Assembly (NCBI RefSeq): GCF_000282615.1
Contig: NZ_AKIY01000181.1
Coordinates: forward strand, 1-35,176
From: Bradyrhizobium sp. YR681
GTDB lineage: Bacteria; Pseudomonadota; Alphaproteobacteria; Rhizobiales; Xanthobacteraceae
Direction: 5' to 3'
DNA length: 35,176 nucleotides
The position numbers and the translations under genes were made by a program. This document shows, in pieces, positions 8,865-19,210 of this stretch (the first letter of the stretch is position 1; each line of letters starts with the position of its first letter). The notes under the pieces were generated by a model, which had not been told where the DNA came from, did not search any database, and worked only from the letters and a program-made list of their open reading frames with translations.

Positions 8865-8889
8865 GTTTACGGGTCCGAGAGGCGTAAAC
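8865..8889. repeat. short inverted repeat in the histidine kinase leader
   Basis: GTTTACG at 8865-8871 is repeated as CGTAAAC at 8883-8889 with an 11-base spacer. It lies in the 173-base intergenic region before the kinase gene and could be an operator half-site pair or the base of a weak hairpin. Confidence 0.3.
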
Positions 8890-8916
8890 TACGCATTGGA
8901 TAAGAATAATTTCGCG

Positions 8917-8931
8917 TTAACGTTTCGTTGA
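8917..8931 (+). promoter_or_regulatory. candidate CtrA-like box
   Basis: The sequence reads TTAA-CGTTTCG-TTGA followed by C. The alphaproteobacterial CtrA consensus is TTAA-N7-TTAA(C), so there is a single mismatch with correct spacing. It lies 53 to 107 bases before the two possible starts of a PleC/DivJ-like kinase gene, a context where CtrA control would make sense. One short match is weak evidence. Confidence 0.35.
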
Positions 8932-8983
8932 CTCTCGACAGCCTGCGCAAACTGGATTCAAATCGGTGTGATTCGAAAGCGAC

Positions 8984-11368
<2,385 letters not shown>

Positions 11369-11503
11369 GGCGTGAGCTCTTAAACGTGAGCTTCCCCTTT
11401 TCGTTGATGAGTGCGGCCCATCGCCTAAAGTGCGGTATCCAAGAGGTCGCTGAGCGAGGCGTCGATCACACGTCCGGCGGCAGTGGATAGCGTTGTTGCC
11501 TGA

Positions 11504-11917
11504 TCAGTCATTCGCGCCGATGTCCGTAAAAAGGAACCCCGCCGGCGTCCTGGTAAAGACGAAGATGAGCTCGCCGCAGAAGACGAAGTAATTGTCATTG
11601 TTCTCTTGATCGCGATCGTAGACGGCCTTGCCGCGCTGGATACACGCGCGATTTTTCGCCGTGAAAGAGGTTGGATAAGTCTTGGCGCGAAATTGCGCGG
11701 CGTCGCGAATTGCGCTGTCGTTCATGAACGGCAATCGCGTCATACCGGCGACGGCGGCGGAATCGTTTGTCCTCAGCGCCGCGCGAAACTTCTCGATGAA
11801 GCCATCGAACTCCTTCTGCAAGGCAGGAGAAGCGACGGCCTTCTTCGGCGCCTGGGCGACGGCTGGAGCAAGGTTCACGAAAGCGGTTGCGAGTATAATT
11901 TTCAGCAAAAATTTCAC
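11504..11917 (-). CDS. small secreted hypothetical protein
   Basis: I chose GTG 11917 because GGAG lies seven bases upstream and the protein then starts directly with a signal peptide (K-F-L-L-K-I-I-L-A-T-A-F); an in-frame TTG at 11941 is less likely. The 137-residue product has a predicted signal cut near A-V-A-Q-A. The mature part has a helical first half and an aromatic-rich second half (Y-F-V-F-C-G-E-L-I-F-V-F) with two cysteines that could form a disulfide. I do not recognise a family. It is convergent with the kinase gene (135-base gap with no clear terminator). Confidence 0.65.
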   Translation of the reverse strand: MKFLLKIILATAFVNLAPAVAQAPKKAVASPALQKEFDGFIEKFRAALRTNDSAAVAGMTRLPFMNDSAIRDAAQFRAKTYPTSFTAKNRACIQRGKAVYDRDQENNDNYFVFCGELIFVFTRTPAGFLFTDIGAND

Positions 11918-12090
11918 GGCTCGGCTCCGTCCATCGACCAATCAGGGTGTACCGACCGAAAGAAGTCCATGGCGTTCTGTTGCGTCAAGGATTTTCTGCT
12001 CGCCGCGCAGAGTTAACCCCGCCCAGGCGTCTCGAACCATGCAGGCGGAGCTCGTCCGGCAGGCTGCAACGGCGATATGCGATCGCCCTG

Positions 12091-12984
12091 CTACAATTGC
12101 AGCGACGGCGCCACTTCACGTGCGACATTGACCAGCGCCGCGATCAGCGGCGTCATGGGGTCGCGCTGCGGGATCACCATGCCGATGCTGTAATTGACAT
12201 CGGGGTCGGTGATCGGGATCGAACGCACGGTGTCGGACAGGCCGAGCGTCTCGGCGAGCTTGGCCGGCATCACGCTCGCCCAGCGACCGGTCTTCACATG
12301 CGTGAACAGCACAAGCAGCGAGTTCGAGGTCAGGGTGGGCGTTGCCTCCGCGCCAACCGAGCGCAGCGCGCGATCGATGATGCGGCGGTTCTGCATGTCG
12401 GGCGTCAGCAGGCAGAGCGGCACCTGCCCCACTTCCTTCCAGGTCACCGTCTCGCGATCGCCGAACATCGCATCCGGCGCGGTCAGCAGGCGATAGGTCT
12501 CGTTGTAGAGCGGAATGGTGCGCACCTTGCCGATCGGTTCGTTCTCGATATAGGTCAGCCCCGCATCGACCTCGAGATTTTCGAGCAGCCCCAGCACCTC
12601 CGATGACGTGGTGGACCGGATGCTGAACCGCACCTCGGGGTGCCGGGCGCGGAACGGCGTCGTCAGCTGGGCGACCATGCCGAGCACGGTCGGGATCGCG
12701 GCAATGCGGATCTCGCCCGAGAGCTTGTGCTTCAATCCGTTGATCTCGTCCCGCATGGCCCGTGCATCGCCGACGATGCGCCGCGCCCAGTCCAGTGCCC
12801 GCTCACCCTCGGGGGTGAAACCCTGGAAGCGGGAGCCGCGCTGGACCAGCATCACGCCCAAAATCTCCTCGAGCTGCTTCAGCCCGGTCGACATGGTCGG
12901 CTGGGTGACCCCGCAAGCCTCCGCCGCGCGTCCGAAATGCCGCTCCTTCGCCAGCGCCAGCAGCAGTTCAAGCTTGTCGATCAA
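12091..12984 (-). CDS. fdsR: LysR-family regulator divergent from the formate dehydrogenase operon
   Basis: The 297-residue LysR-type regulator has an N-terminal winged helix-turn-helix (about 1-60; R-A-A-E-A-C-G-V-T-Q-P-T-M-S-T as recognition region) and a periplasmic-binding-protein-like effector domain (about 90-297). The start is a TTG at 12984 preceded by GAGGGG. No ATG lies close by, and this start gives the normal LysR N-terminus. It is divergent from fdsG across a 224-base gap, the arrangement known for FdsR in Cupriavidus necator, and so probably controls fdsGBACD in response to formate or a related signal. LysR membership is sure; assignment as FdsR rests on gene position. Confidence 0.9.
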   Translation of the reverse strand: MIDKLELLLALAKERHFGRAAEACGVTQPTMSTGLKQLEEILGVMLVQRGSRFQGFTPEGERALDWARRIVGDARAMRDEINGLKHKLSGEIRIAAIPTVLGMVAQLTTPFRARHPEVRFSIRSTTSSEVLGLLENLEVDAGLTYIENEPIGKVRTIPLYNETYRLLTAPDAMFGDRETVTWKEVGQVPLCLLTPDMQNRRIIDRALRSVGAEATPTLTSNSLLVLFTHVKTGRWASVMPAKLAETLGLSDTVRSIPITDPDVNYSIGMVIPQRDPMTPLIAALVNVAREVAPSLQL

Positions 12985-13147
12985 CCGGAGGTCCCCTCGG
13001 ATTCCATCGTGGCATGCAAGCTAGCACGGCAGGTCCTTACCAACACGGAAAAACCGGCAAGCGGAACGGCGTCGATTGCATTTTCATATCGATCGATCGC
13101 CTCCGTCAATCGATCTGAATTCGCAATCGCAGCATGAGACAGCTTTA

Positions 13148-13183
13148 TTGATCTTCGAACGATTCCAAATAGTTTGCGATCAA
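13148..13183. promoter_or_regulatory. candidate LysR-type operator in the fds promoter
   Basis: TTGATC at 13148-13153 and GATCAA at 13178-13183 form an inverted pair with 24 bases between them. The palindrome TTCGAA at 13154-13159 sits next to the left half. This lies 26 to 61 bases before the fdsG start, between two divergent genes, one of which encodes a LysR regulator. The motif is plausible but not a proven match to any known site. Confidence 0.3.
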
Positions 13184-13208
13184 GGGACGCTCAATCTGAG
13201 AACAAAGA

Positions 13209-13709
13209 ATGACAGCGGTTTACGAGCCTGCTTACGAGGCTTCTTACGAATCCTGGGACGAGACGCGCGGCGCCGAGATCATCGCCGAACACGCCAGCCA
13301 GGAAGGCGCGACGCTGGTCATCCTCCACGCCCTTCAGGAGGCGTTCGGCTACGTGCCCGAGGCGGCCATTCCCATGGTGGCGCAGGCGCTGAATCTGTCG
13401 CGCGCCGAGGTGCACGGCGTGTTCACCTTCTACCATGATTTCCGCCACAAGCCGGCAGGCCGCCATGTGCTGAAGCTGTGCCGCGCGGAGGCCTGCCAGG
13501 CTGCGGGCGGCGATGCGCTGGCTGCGCGGGCAGAGGCAAAGCTCGGCGTGGCGCTCGGCAACACCACGGCCGATGATCGCGTCACGCTGGAGCCGATCTA
13601 CTGCCTCGGTCTGTGCGCGACCGCGCCATCCGCGATGCTCGACGGCCGCCTGATCGGCCGGCTCGACGAGAAGCGCCTCGATGCACTCGTGGCGGAGGCA
13701 CAGCGATGA
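13209..13709 (+). CDS. fdsG: NAD-dependent formate dehydrogenase gamma subunit FdsG
   Basis: This 166-residue NuoE-like thioredoxin-fold protein carries one [2Fe-2S] cluster with ligands Cys91, Cys96, Cys132 and Cys136 (C-R-A-E-A-C and C-L-G-L-C). In the soluble FdsABG complex it works with FdsB as the NADH-forming diaphorase part, passing electrons from the molybdenum subunit to FMN and NAD. It is the first gene of fdsGBACD, and its stop overlaps the fdsB start (ATGA), implying coupled translation. The first 20 residues are a Tyr/Glu-rich extension. Family, length and position all agree. Confidence 0.95.
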   Translation: MTAVYEPAYEASYESWDETRGAEIIAEHASQEGATLVILHALQEAFGYVPEAAIPMVAQALNLSRAEVHGVFTFYHDFRHKPAGRHVLKLCRAEACQAAGGDALAARAEAKLGVALGNTTADDRVTLEPIYCLGLCATAPSAMLDGRLIGRLDEKRLDALVAEAQR

Positions 13710-15262
13710 GCATGCGTCTATTCGTCTCACGCGATGCGGGTGCGGTGGCCGTCGGCGCCGACGAGGTTGCATTGGCGCTGGAGCAGGCTGCGGCCAAGCG
13801 CGGCGTCGCGGTCGAGATCGTCAGGACCGGCTCGCGCGGGATGTACTGGCTGGAGCCGCTGGTCGAGGTCGCGACGCCGCAGGGCCGGATCGCCTTCGGC
13901 CCGGTCACCGAGACCGACGTGCCCTCCCTGCTCGACGCGCTCGCCAGCAATACACCGCATCTGCTGCGGATCGGCGCGACCGACGAGATCCCCTGGCTGA
14001 AGCGCCAGACCCGTCTCACCTTCGCACGTTGCGGCGTGATCGATCCGCGCTCGCTTGACGATTACCGCGCCCACGGCGGCTACAAGGGTTTTGAGCGCGC
14101 CCTCTCGCTCGGCCCGGAGGCGATCCTCACTGAGGTCACCGCATCCGGCCTGCGCGGCCGTGGTGGCGCGGGCTTCCCGACCGGCATCAAATGGAAGACG
14201 GTGGCGCAGGCCAAGGCCGGCCGCAAGTTCATCGTCTGCAACGCCGACGAAGGCGACAGCGGCACCTTTGCCGACCGCATGATCATGGAAGGCGACCCCT
14301 TCCTGGTGATCGAGGGCATGACGACGGCGGGTATCACCGTCGGCGCCACCAAGGGCTACATCTACATCCGCAGCGAATATCCGCACGCGGTCGAGGCAAT
14401 GAACGCCGCGATCAAGGCGGCCAGGCGCGGCGGCTATCTCGGCGACAGGATCGGCGGCTCGACCTACAGCTTCGATATGGAAGTGCGTGTCGGCGCCGGC
14501 GCCTATGTCTGCGGCGAAGAGACCTCGCTGCTGGAGAGCCTCGAAGGCCGCCGCGGCCTCGTGCGCGCCAAGCCGCCGCTGCCGGCGCATCACGGCCTGT
14601 TCGGCAAGCCGACCGTGATCAACAACGTGCTGTCGTTCGCGGCCATCCCCTTCATCCTCGCCGAAGGCGCCAAGGCCTATGCCGATTTCGGCATGGGCCG
14701 CTCGCGCGGCACGATGCCGATCCAGCTCGCCGGCAATATCCGCCACGGCGGGCTGTTCGAAACCGCGTTCGGCGTGACGCTGGGCGAGCTCGTCGACGAC
14801 ATCGGCGGCGGCACGTTCACGGGTCGCCCGGTTCGCGCTGTGCAGGTCGGCGGCCCGCTCGGCGCCTATTTCCCCCGCGCGCTGTTCGACACGCCATTCG
14901 ACTACGAGGCCTTTGCGGCACGCGACGGATTGATCGGCCATGGCGGCATCGTCGTGTTCGACGACAGCGTCGACATGCGCAGGCAGGCGCGCTTCGCCAT
15001 GGAGTTCTGCGCCATCGAATCCTGCGGCAAATGCACGCCCTGCCGGATCGGCTCGACCCGCGGCGTCGAGACCATCGAGAAGATCATCCGCGGCGACCGC
15101 GTCAGTGAAAACCTCGCGCTCGTCGAAGACCTCTGCAACACCATGAAATTCGGCTCGCTCTGCGCACTCGGCGGCTTCACGCCCTACCCCGTGCTCAGCG
15201 CATTGAAGCATTTCCGGGAGGATTTCATCCCGGCCCCGACCACGCTTCAAGCCGCGGAATAG
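13706..15262 (+). CDS. fdsB: NAD-dependent formate dehydrogenase beta subunit FdsB
   Basis: This 518-residue NuoF-like subunit binds FMN, NAD(H) and one [4Fe-4S] cluster. I chose ATG 13706, which overlaps the fdsG stop. Residues 1-100 form a thioredoxin-like domain without cluster cysteines, as known for FdsB. The NADH/FMN region has R-G-R-G-G-A-G-F-P-T-G and G-A-Y-V-C-G-E-E-T-S-L-L. The cluster ligands are Cys440, Cys443 and Cys446 (S-C-G-K-C-T-P-C) and Cys486. It catalyses the final hydride transfer to NAD in the cytoplasm. fdsA follows after ten bases behind AGGAG. Confidence 0.96.
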   Translation: MSMRLFVSRDAGAVAVGADEVALALEQAAAKRGVAVEIVRTGSRGMYWLEPLVEVATPQGRIAFGPVTETDVPSLLDALASNTPHLLRIGATDEIPWLKRQTRLTFARCGVIDPRSLDDYRAHGGYKGFERALSLGPEAILTEVTASGLRGRGGAGFPTGIKWKTVAQAKAGRKFIVCNADEGDSGTFADRMIMEGDPFLVIEGMTTAGITVGATKGYIYIRSEYPHAVEAMNAAIKAARRGGYLGDRIGGSTYSFDMEVRVGAGAYVCGEETSLLESLEGRRGLVRAKPPLPAHHGLFGKPTVINNVLSFAAIPFILAEGAKAYADFGMGRSRGTMPIQLAGNIRHGGLFETAFGVTLGELVDDIGGGTFTGRPVRAVQVGGPLGAYFPRALFDTPFDYEAFAARDGLIGHGGIVVFDDSVDMRRQARFAMEFCAIESCGKCTPCRIGSTRGVETIEKIIRGDRVSENLALVEDLCNTMKFGSLCALGGFTPYPVLSALKHFREDFIPAPTTLQAAE

Positions 15263-15272
15263 GAGAACGACG

Positions 15273-18146
15273 ATGTCTCTGATCGAAGAAATCGACTACG
15301 GCACGCCACGCTCCAAATCGACGACGATGGTGACGCTGACCATCGACGGCAATGAGGTCACGGTGCCCGAGGGCACCTCGATCATGCGGGCCGCGATGGA
15401 TGCTGGCCACCAGATCCCCAAACTCTGCGCCACCGACATGGTCGACGCGTTCGGCTCCTGCCGGCTCTGCGTCGTTGAGATCGAGGGCCGCGCCGGCACG
15501 CCGGCCTCCTGCACCACGCCGGTGATGCCGGGCCTCGTCGTCCACACCCAGAGCGAGCGGCTGAAGAAGCTGCGCAAGGGCGTGATGGAGCTCTACATCT
15601 CCGACCATCCGCTCGACTGCCTCACCTGCGGCGCCAATGGCGACTGCGAATTGCAGGACATGGCCGGCGCCGTCGGCCTGCGCGACGTCCGCTACGGCTA
15701 CGAGGGCGAGAACCACGTCTTCGCCAAATCCCATGGCGAGATCAACGCCGCCTGGATGCCGAAGGACGAGTCCAATCCCTATTTCACCTATGACCCGTCG
15801 AAGTGCATCGTCTGCTCGCGCTGCGTCCGCGCTTGCGAGGAGGTGCAAGGCACCTTCGCGCTGACCATCTCCGGCCGCGGCTTCGACAGCCGCGTCTCGC
15901 CCGGCATGAGCGAGAGCTTCCTCGGCTCCGAATGTGTCTCCTGCGGTGCTTGCGTGCAGGCCTGCCCGACCGCGACACTGACGGAAAAGTCGGTGATCGA
16001 GATCGGCCAGCCCGAGCATTCGGTCGTCACCACCTGCGCCTATTGCGGCGTCGGCTGCGCCTTCAAGGCGGAGATGCGCGGCGAGGAAGTCGTGCGCATG
16101 GTGCCCTACAAGGACGGCAAGGCCAATCGCGGCCATTCCTGCGTCAAGGGCCGCTTTGCCTGGGGCTACACCAATCACAAGGAACGCATTCTCAACCCGA
16201 TGATCCGCGAGCGGATCGAGGATCCCTGGAAGGAAGTCTCCTGGGACGAGGCGTTCTCGTTCGCCGCTGCGAAAATGCGCGGCATCCAGAAGAAGTACGG
16301 CCGCGACGCCATCGGCGGCATCACCTCGTCCCGCTGCACCAACGAAGAAACCTATCTGGTGCAGAAGCTGATCCGCGGCGGCTTCGGCAACAACAATGTC
16401 GACACCTGCGCCCGCGTCTGCCATTCGCCGACCGGCTATGGCCTGTCGCAGACTTTTGGTACCTCGGCCGGCACGCAGGATTTCGACTCGGTCGAGGATA
16501 CCGACGTCGCGGTCATCATTGGTGCAAACCCCGCCTCGGCTCACCCTGTGTTCGCCTCGCGTCTGAAGAAGCGGCTGCGCCAGGGTGCAAAACTGATCGT
16601 GATCGATCCGCGCCGCACCGAGATGGTGGAATCCCCGCATGTGAAGGCGCTGCACCTGCCCTTGATGCCGGGCACCAATGTGGCGGTCGTCACCGCGCTG
16701 GCGCATGTCATCGTCACCGAGGGCCTTGCCAACGAAGCCTTCGTGCGCGAGCGCTGCGACTGGGCCGAGTTCGAGGAATGGGCCGCCTTCGTCGCCCAAC
16801 CCAAGCACAGCCCGGAAGCGACCGCGATCCTCACCGGCGTCGATCCGAACGATCTGCGCGAAGCCGCCCGCATCTACGCCACCGGCGGCAATGGCGCGAT
16901 CTATTACGGCCTCGGCGTCACCGAGCACAGCCAGGGCTCGACCACCGTGATCGCGATCGCCAACCTCGCGATGGCGACCGGCAATATCGGTCGTCCCGGC
17001 GTCGGCGTGAACCCGCTGCGCGGCCAGAACAACGTGCAAGGCTCCTGCGACATGGGCTCGTTCCCGCACGAGCTGCCGGGCTATCGCCATATCTCGGGCG
17101 ACGCCGTGCGCGACCAGTTCGAGGCGCTGTGGAACGTCAAGCTGAACCCGGAGCCGGGCCTGCGCATTCCCAACATGTTCGATGCCGCGATCGAAGGCAC
17201 TTTCATGGGCATCTACGTGCAGGGAGAGGACATCCTGCAGTCCGACCCCAACACCAAGCACGTGGTGGCGGCACTGTCGGCGATGGAATGCGTCATCGTT
17301 CACGACCTCTTCCTGAACGAGACAGCGAACTACGCCCACGTCTTCCTGCCCGGCTCGAGCTTCCTCGAGAAGGACGGCACCTTCACCAATGCCGAACGCC
17401 GCATCCAGCGCGTACGCAAGGTGATGTCGCCGAAGAACGGCATGGCCGACTGGGAGGTCACCATCGCGCTCGCCAAGGCGATGGGCTTCGAGATGAACTA
17501 CAACCATCCCTCAGAGATCATGGACGAGATCGCGGCGCTGACGCCGACCTTCACCGGCGTCTCCTACGCCAAGCTCGACGAGCTCGGCTCGGTGCAGTGG
17601 CCCTGCAACGAGAAGGCGCCCGAGGGCACGCCGGTGATGCATATCGGCGGCTTCGTCCGCGGCAAGGGCAAGTTCATCGTCACCGAATATGTCGCGACCG
17701 ACGAACGCACCGGCCCGCGCTTCCCGCTGCTGCTCACCACGGGGCGCATCCTCAGCCAGTACAATGTCGGCGCGCAGACGCGGCGCACCGAGAATGTGGT
17801 CTGGCATGCCGAGGACCGGCTGGAAATCCATCCGCACGATGCCGAGCAGCGCGGCGTGCGCGACGGCGATTGGGTGCGGCTGCAGAGCCGCGCCGGCGAG
17901 ACCACCCTGCGTGCGGAGATCACCGACCGCGTGTCGCCGGGCGTCGTCTACACCACCTTCCACCACCCGGACACGCAGGCCAACGTGATCACGACAGACT
18001 ATTCGGACTGGGCGACCAACTGTCCGGAATACAAGGTCACGGCGGTGCAGATCTCGCCCTCGAACGGCCCGTCCGACTGGCAGAAGGCCTATGACGAGCA
18101 GGCGCGGCATTCCCGCCGCATCGTGCCGGCAGAGGCTGCGGAGTAG
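15273..18146 (+). CDS. fdsA: NAD-dependent formate dehydrogenase alpha (catalytic) subunit FdsA
   Basis: This 957-residue molybdenum subunit oxidises formate to CO2 at a bis-MGD cofactor in the cytoplasm. The N-terminal [2Fe-2S] domain uses Cys52, Cys63, Cys66 and Cys80. A NuoG-like cluster uses His112, Cys116, Cys119 and Cys125. Two ferredoxin-type [4Fe-4S] clusters use Cys178/181/184/188 and Cys221/224/227/231. The cluster next to the active site uses Cys255, Cys258, Cys262 and Cys290. In T-C-A-R-V-C-H-S-P-T the molybdenum ligand is Cys383, encoded by TGC at 16419-16421, with His384 next to it; it is a cysteine enzyme, not selenocysteine. With FdsB and FdsG the complex would hold seven FeS clusters, as in the Rhodobacter capsulatus enzyme. 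Confidence 0.97.
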   Translation: MSLIEEIDYGTPRSKSTTMVTLTIDGNEVTVPEGTSIMRAAMDAGHQIPKLCATDMVDAFGSCRLCVVEIEGRAGTPASCTTPVMPGLVVHTQSERLKKLRKGVMELYISDHPLDCLTCGANGDCELQDMAGAVGLRDVRYGYEGENHVFAKSHGEINAAWMPKDESNPYFTYDPSKCIVCSRCVRACEEVQGTFALTISGRGFDSRVSPGMSESFLGSECVSCGACVQACPTATLTEKSVIEIGQPEHSVVTTCAYCGVGCAFKAEMRGEEVVRMVPYKDGKANRGHSCVKGRFAWGYTNHKERILNPMIRERIEDPWKEVSWDEAFSFAAAKMRGIQKKYGRDAIGGITSSRCTNEETYLVQKLIRGGFGNNNVDTCARVCHSPTGYGLSQTFGTSAGTQDFDSVEDTDVAVIIGANPASAHPVFASRLKKRLRQGAKLIVIDPRRTEMVESPHVKALHLPLMPGTNVAVVTALAHVIVTEGLANEAFVRERCDWAEFEEWAAFVAQPKHSPEATAILTGVDPNDLREAARIYATGGNGAIYYGLGVTEHSQGSTTVIAIANLAMATGNIGRPGVGVNPLRGQNNVQGSCDMGSFPHELPGYRHISGDAVRDQFEALWNVKLNPEPGLRIPNMFDAAIEGTFMGIYVQGEDILQSDPNTKHVVAALSAMECVIVHDLFLNETANYAHVFLPGSSFLEKDGTFTNAERRIQRVRKVMSPKNGMADWEVTIALAKAMGFEMNYNHPSEIMDEIAALTPTFTGVSYAKLDELGSVQWPCNEKAPEGTPVMHIGGFVRGKGKFIVTEYVATDERTGPRFPLLLTTGRILSQYNVGAQTRRTENVVWHAEDRLEIHPHDAEQRGVRDGDWVRLQSRAGETTLRAEITDRVSPGVVYTTFHHPDTQANVITTDYSDWATNCPEYKVTAVQISPSNGPSDWQKAYDEQARHSRRIVPAEAAE

Positions 18147-18150
18147 CGGC

Positions 18151-18993
18151 ATGCATGTGCCCGTCCAGGCCATCGACCGCGAAACCTGGCGTGACGGCGT
18201 CACCTCGGAAGGGACACGGCTGATCCCCGAGGAGACGCCGCTGGCGCTGACCTATAATGGCGGCACTTACGCCGTCATGATGGGGACGCCGCAAAACCTC
18301 GAGGATTTTGCGGTCGGCTTCAGCCTGGACGAAGGCATCATCAAATCGGTCGACGACATCAAGTCGCTCGAAATGGTCCGCCTCGACGACGGCATCGAGC
18401 TGCGGATGTGGCTGGCCCCGGAAGACGCCGCGCGCATCAGCGAGCGGCGGAGGCACATCGCAGGCCCCACCGGCTGCGGCATCTGCGGCATCGACTCCAT
18501 CGCCGAAGCCGTGCGGCCGGCGGCCATCGTTCCGCAAGGGGCCCGCTTCACGGCGCAGCAGATCATGACGGCGATGCAGGCAATCGCGCCCCTGCAAGCG
18601 ATCAACATGCAGACGCGCGCGGTTCATGCCGCGGCCTTCTGGTCGCCGGCGAACGGCATCGTCGCCCTGCGCGAGGACGTCGGCCGCCACAACGCGCTCG
18701 ACAAGCTCGCTGGCGCACTGGCGCGCAGCCGGACCGATGCGAGCGGCGGCATGGTGCTGCTGACGAGCCGCGTCTCGGTCGAGATGGTGCAGAAGACGGC
18801 CGCGATCGGCGCCCCCGTGCTGGTCGCGGTCTCCGCCCCGACTGCGCTTGCGGTTCGCACGGCGGAGGCCGCCGGCATCACGCTGATCGCGATTGCCCGC
18901 AGCGACGGGTTTGAAGTGTTCACGCACCAGGGCCGCGTTGCGGTTCATCGTGCCCAGGGGACTGCCCAGGAGATCATCGATGTCGTCGCCTGA
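18151..18993 (+). CDS. fdsC: FdhD-type sulfurtransferase / cofactor chaperone FdsC
   Basis: The 280-residue FdhD-family protein inserts sulfur into, or delivers, the bis-MGD cofactor needed by FdsA. The family's CxxC motif is present as G-C-G-I-C-G (Cys109, Cys112). ATG 18151 lies four bases after the fdsA stop, with GGAG at 18140-18143 as ribosome binding site; a longer frame from 18091 would overlap fdsA by 56 bases and is unlikely. Position between fdsA and fdsD matches the fdsGBACD order of Cupriavidus and Rhodobacter. Confidence 0.94.
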   Translation: MHVPVQAIDRETWRDGVTSEGTRLIPEETPLALTYNGGTYAVMMGTPQNLEDFAVGFSLDEGIIKSVDDIKSLEMVRLDDGIELRMWLAPEDAARISERRRHIAGPTGCGICGIDSIAEAVRPAAIVPQGARFTAQQIMTAMQAIAPLQAINMQTRAVHAAAFWSPANGIVALREDVGRHNALDKLAGALARSRTDASGGMVLLTSRVSVEMVQKTAAIGAPVLVAVSAPTALAVRTAEAAGITLIAIARSDGFEVFTHQGRVAVHRAQGTAQEIIDVVA

Positions 18994-19210
18994 CCGCCTC
19001 GTCTACATGGCCAACCAGATCGGGACGTTCTTCAGGAGCCAGGGCCATGACAAGGCCGTGCCGGGGATTGCCGACCACATCAAGAAATTCTGGGATCCCC
19101 GGATGAAGCGCGCGATCTTCGCTCATCTCGATGCAGGCGGCGTCGGCCTCGAGCCTGATGTCCGCGAGGCCCTCACCTCGTTGAAGCAGAGCCTTCCAGC
19201 AACGCCCTGA
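18980..19210 (+). CDS. fdsD: formate dehydrogenase delta subunit FdsD
   Basis: The 76-residue FdsD protein is a small accessory subunit needed to make active FdsABG in other bacteria. I chose ATG 18980, preceded by AGGAG at 18968-18972; it overlaps the end of fdsC by 14 bases. Family-typical features are the start R-L-V-Y-M-A-N-Q-I-G-T-F-F, the central H-I-K-K-F-W-D-P-R-M-K, and the end D-V-R-E-A-L. It is the last gene of the operon and ends 38 bases inside the 3' end of the convergent glnE gene, so no separate terminator fits between them. Confidence 0.93.
   Translation: MSSPDRLVYMANQIGTFFRSQGHDKAVPGIADHIKKFWDPRMKRAIFAHLDAGGVGLEPDVREALTSLKQSLPATP

Noticed and set aside
11606..12131. Overlapping plus-strand frames of 136-149 codons
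   Set aside because: Antisense to the small secreted protein gene and its leader; the minus-strand frame has a signal peptide and ribosome binding site, the plus-strand frames have neither.
12985..13208. Sigma-54 promoter upstream of fdsG
   Set aside because: A TGGCA occurs near 13010, but the TTGC half at the correct distance is missing.
15225..17507. 760-codon open frame on the minus strand
   Set aside because: Antisense to fdsA, whose cluster and active-site residues are all intact. No recognisable motif in the shadow frame.
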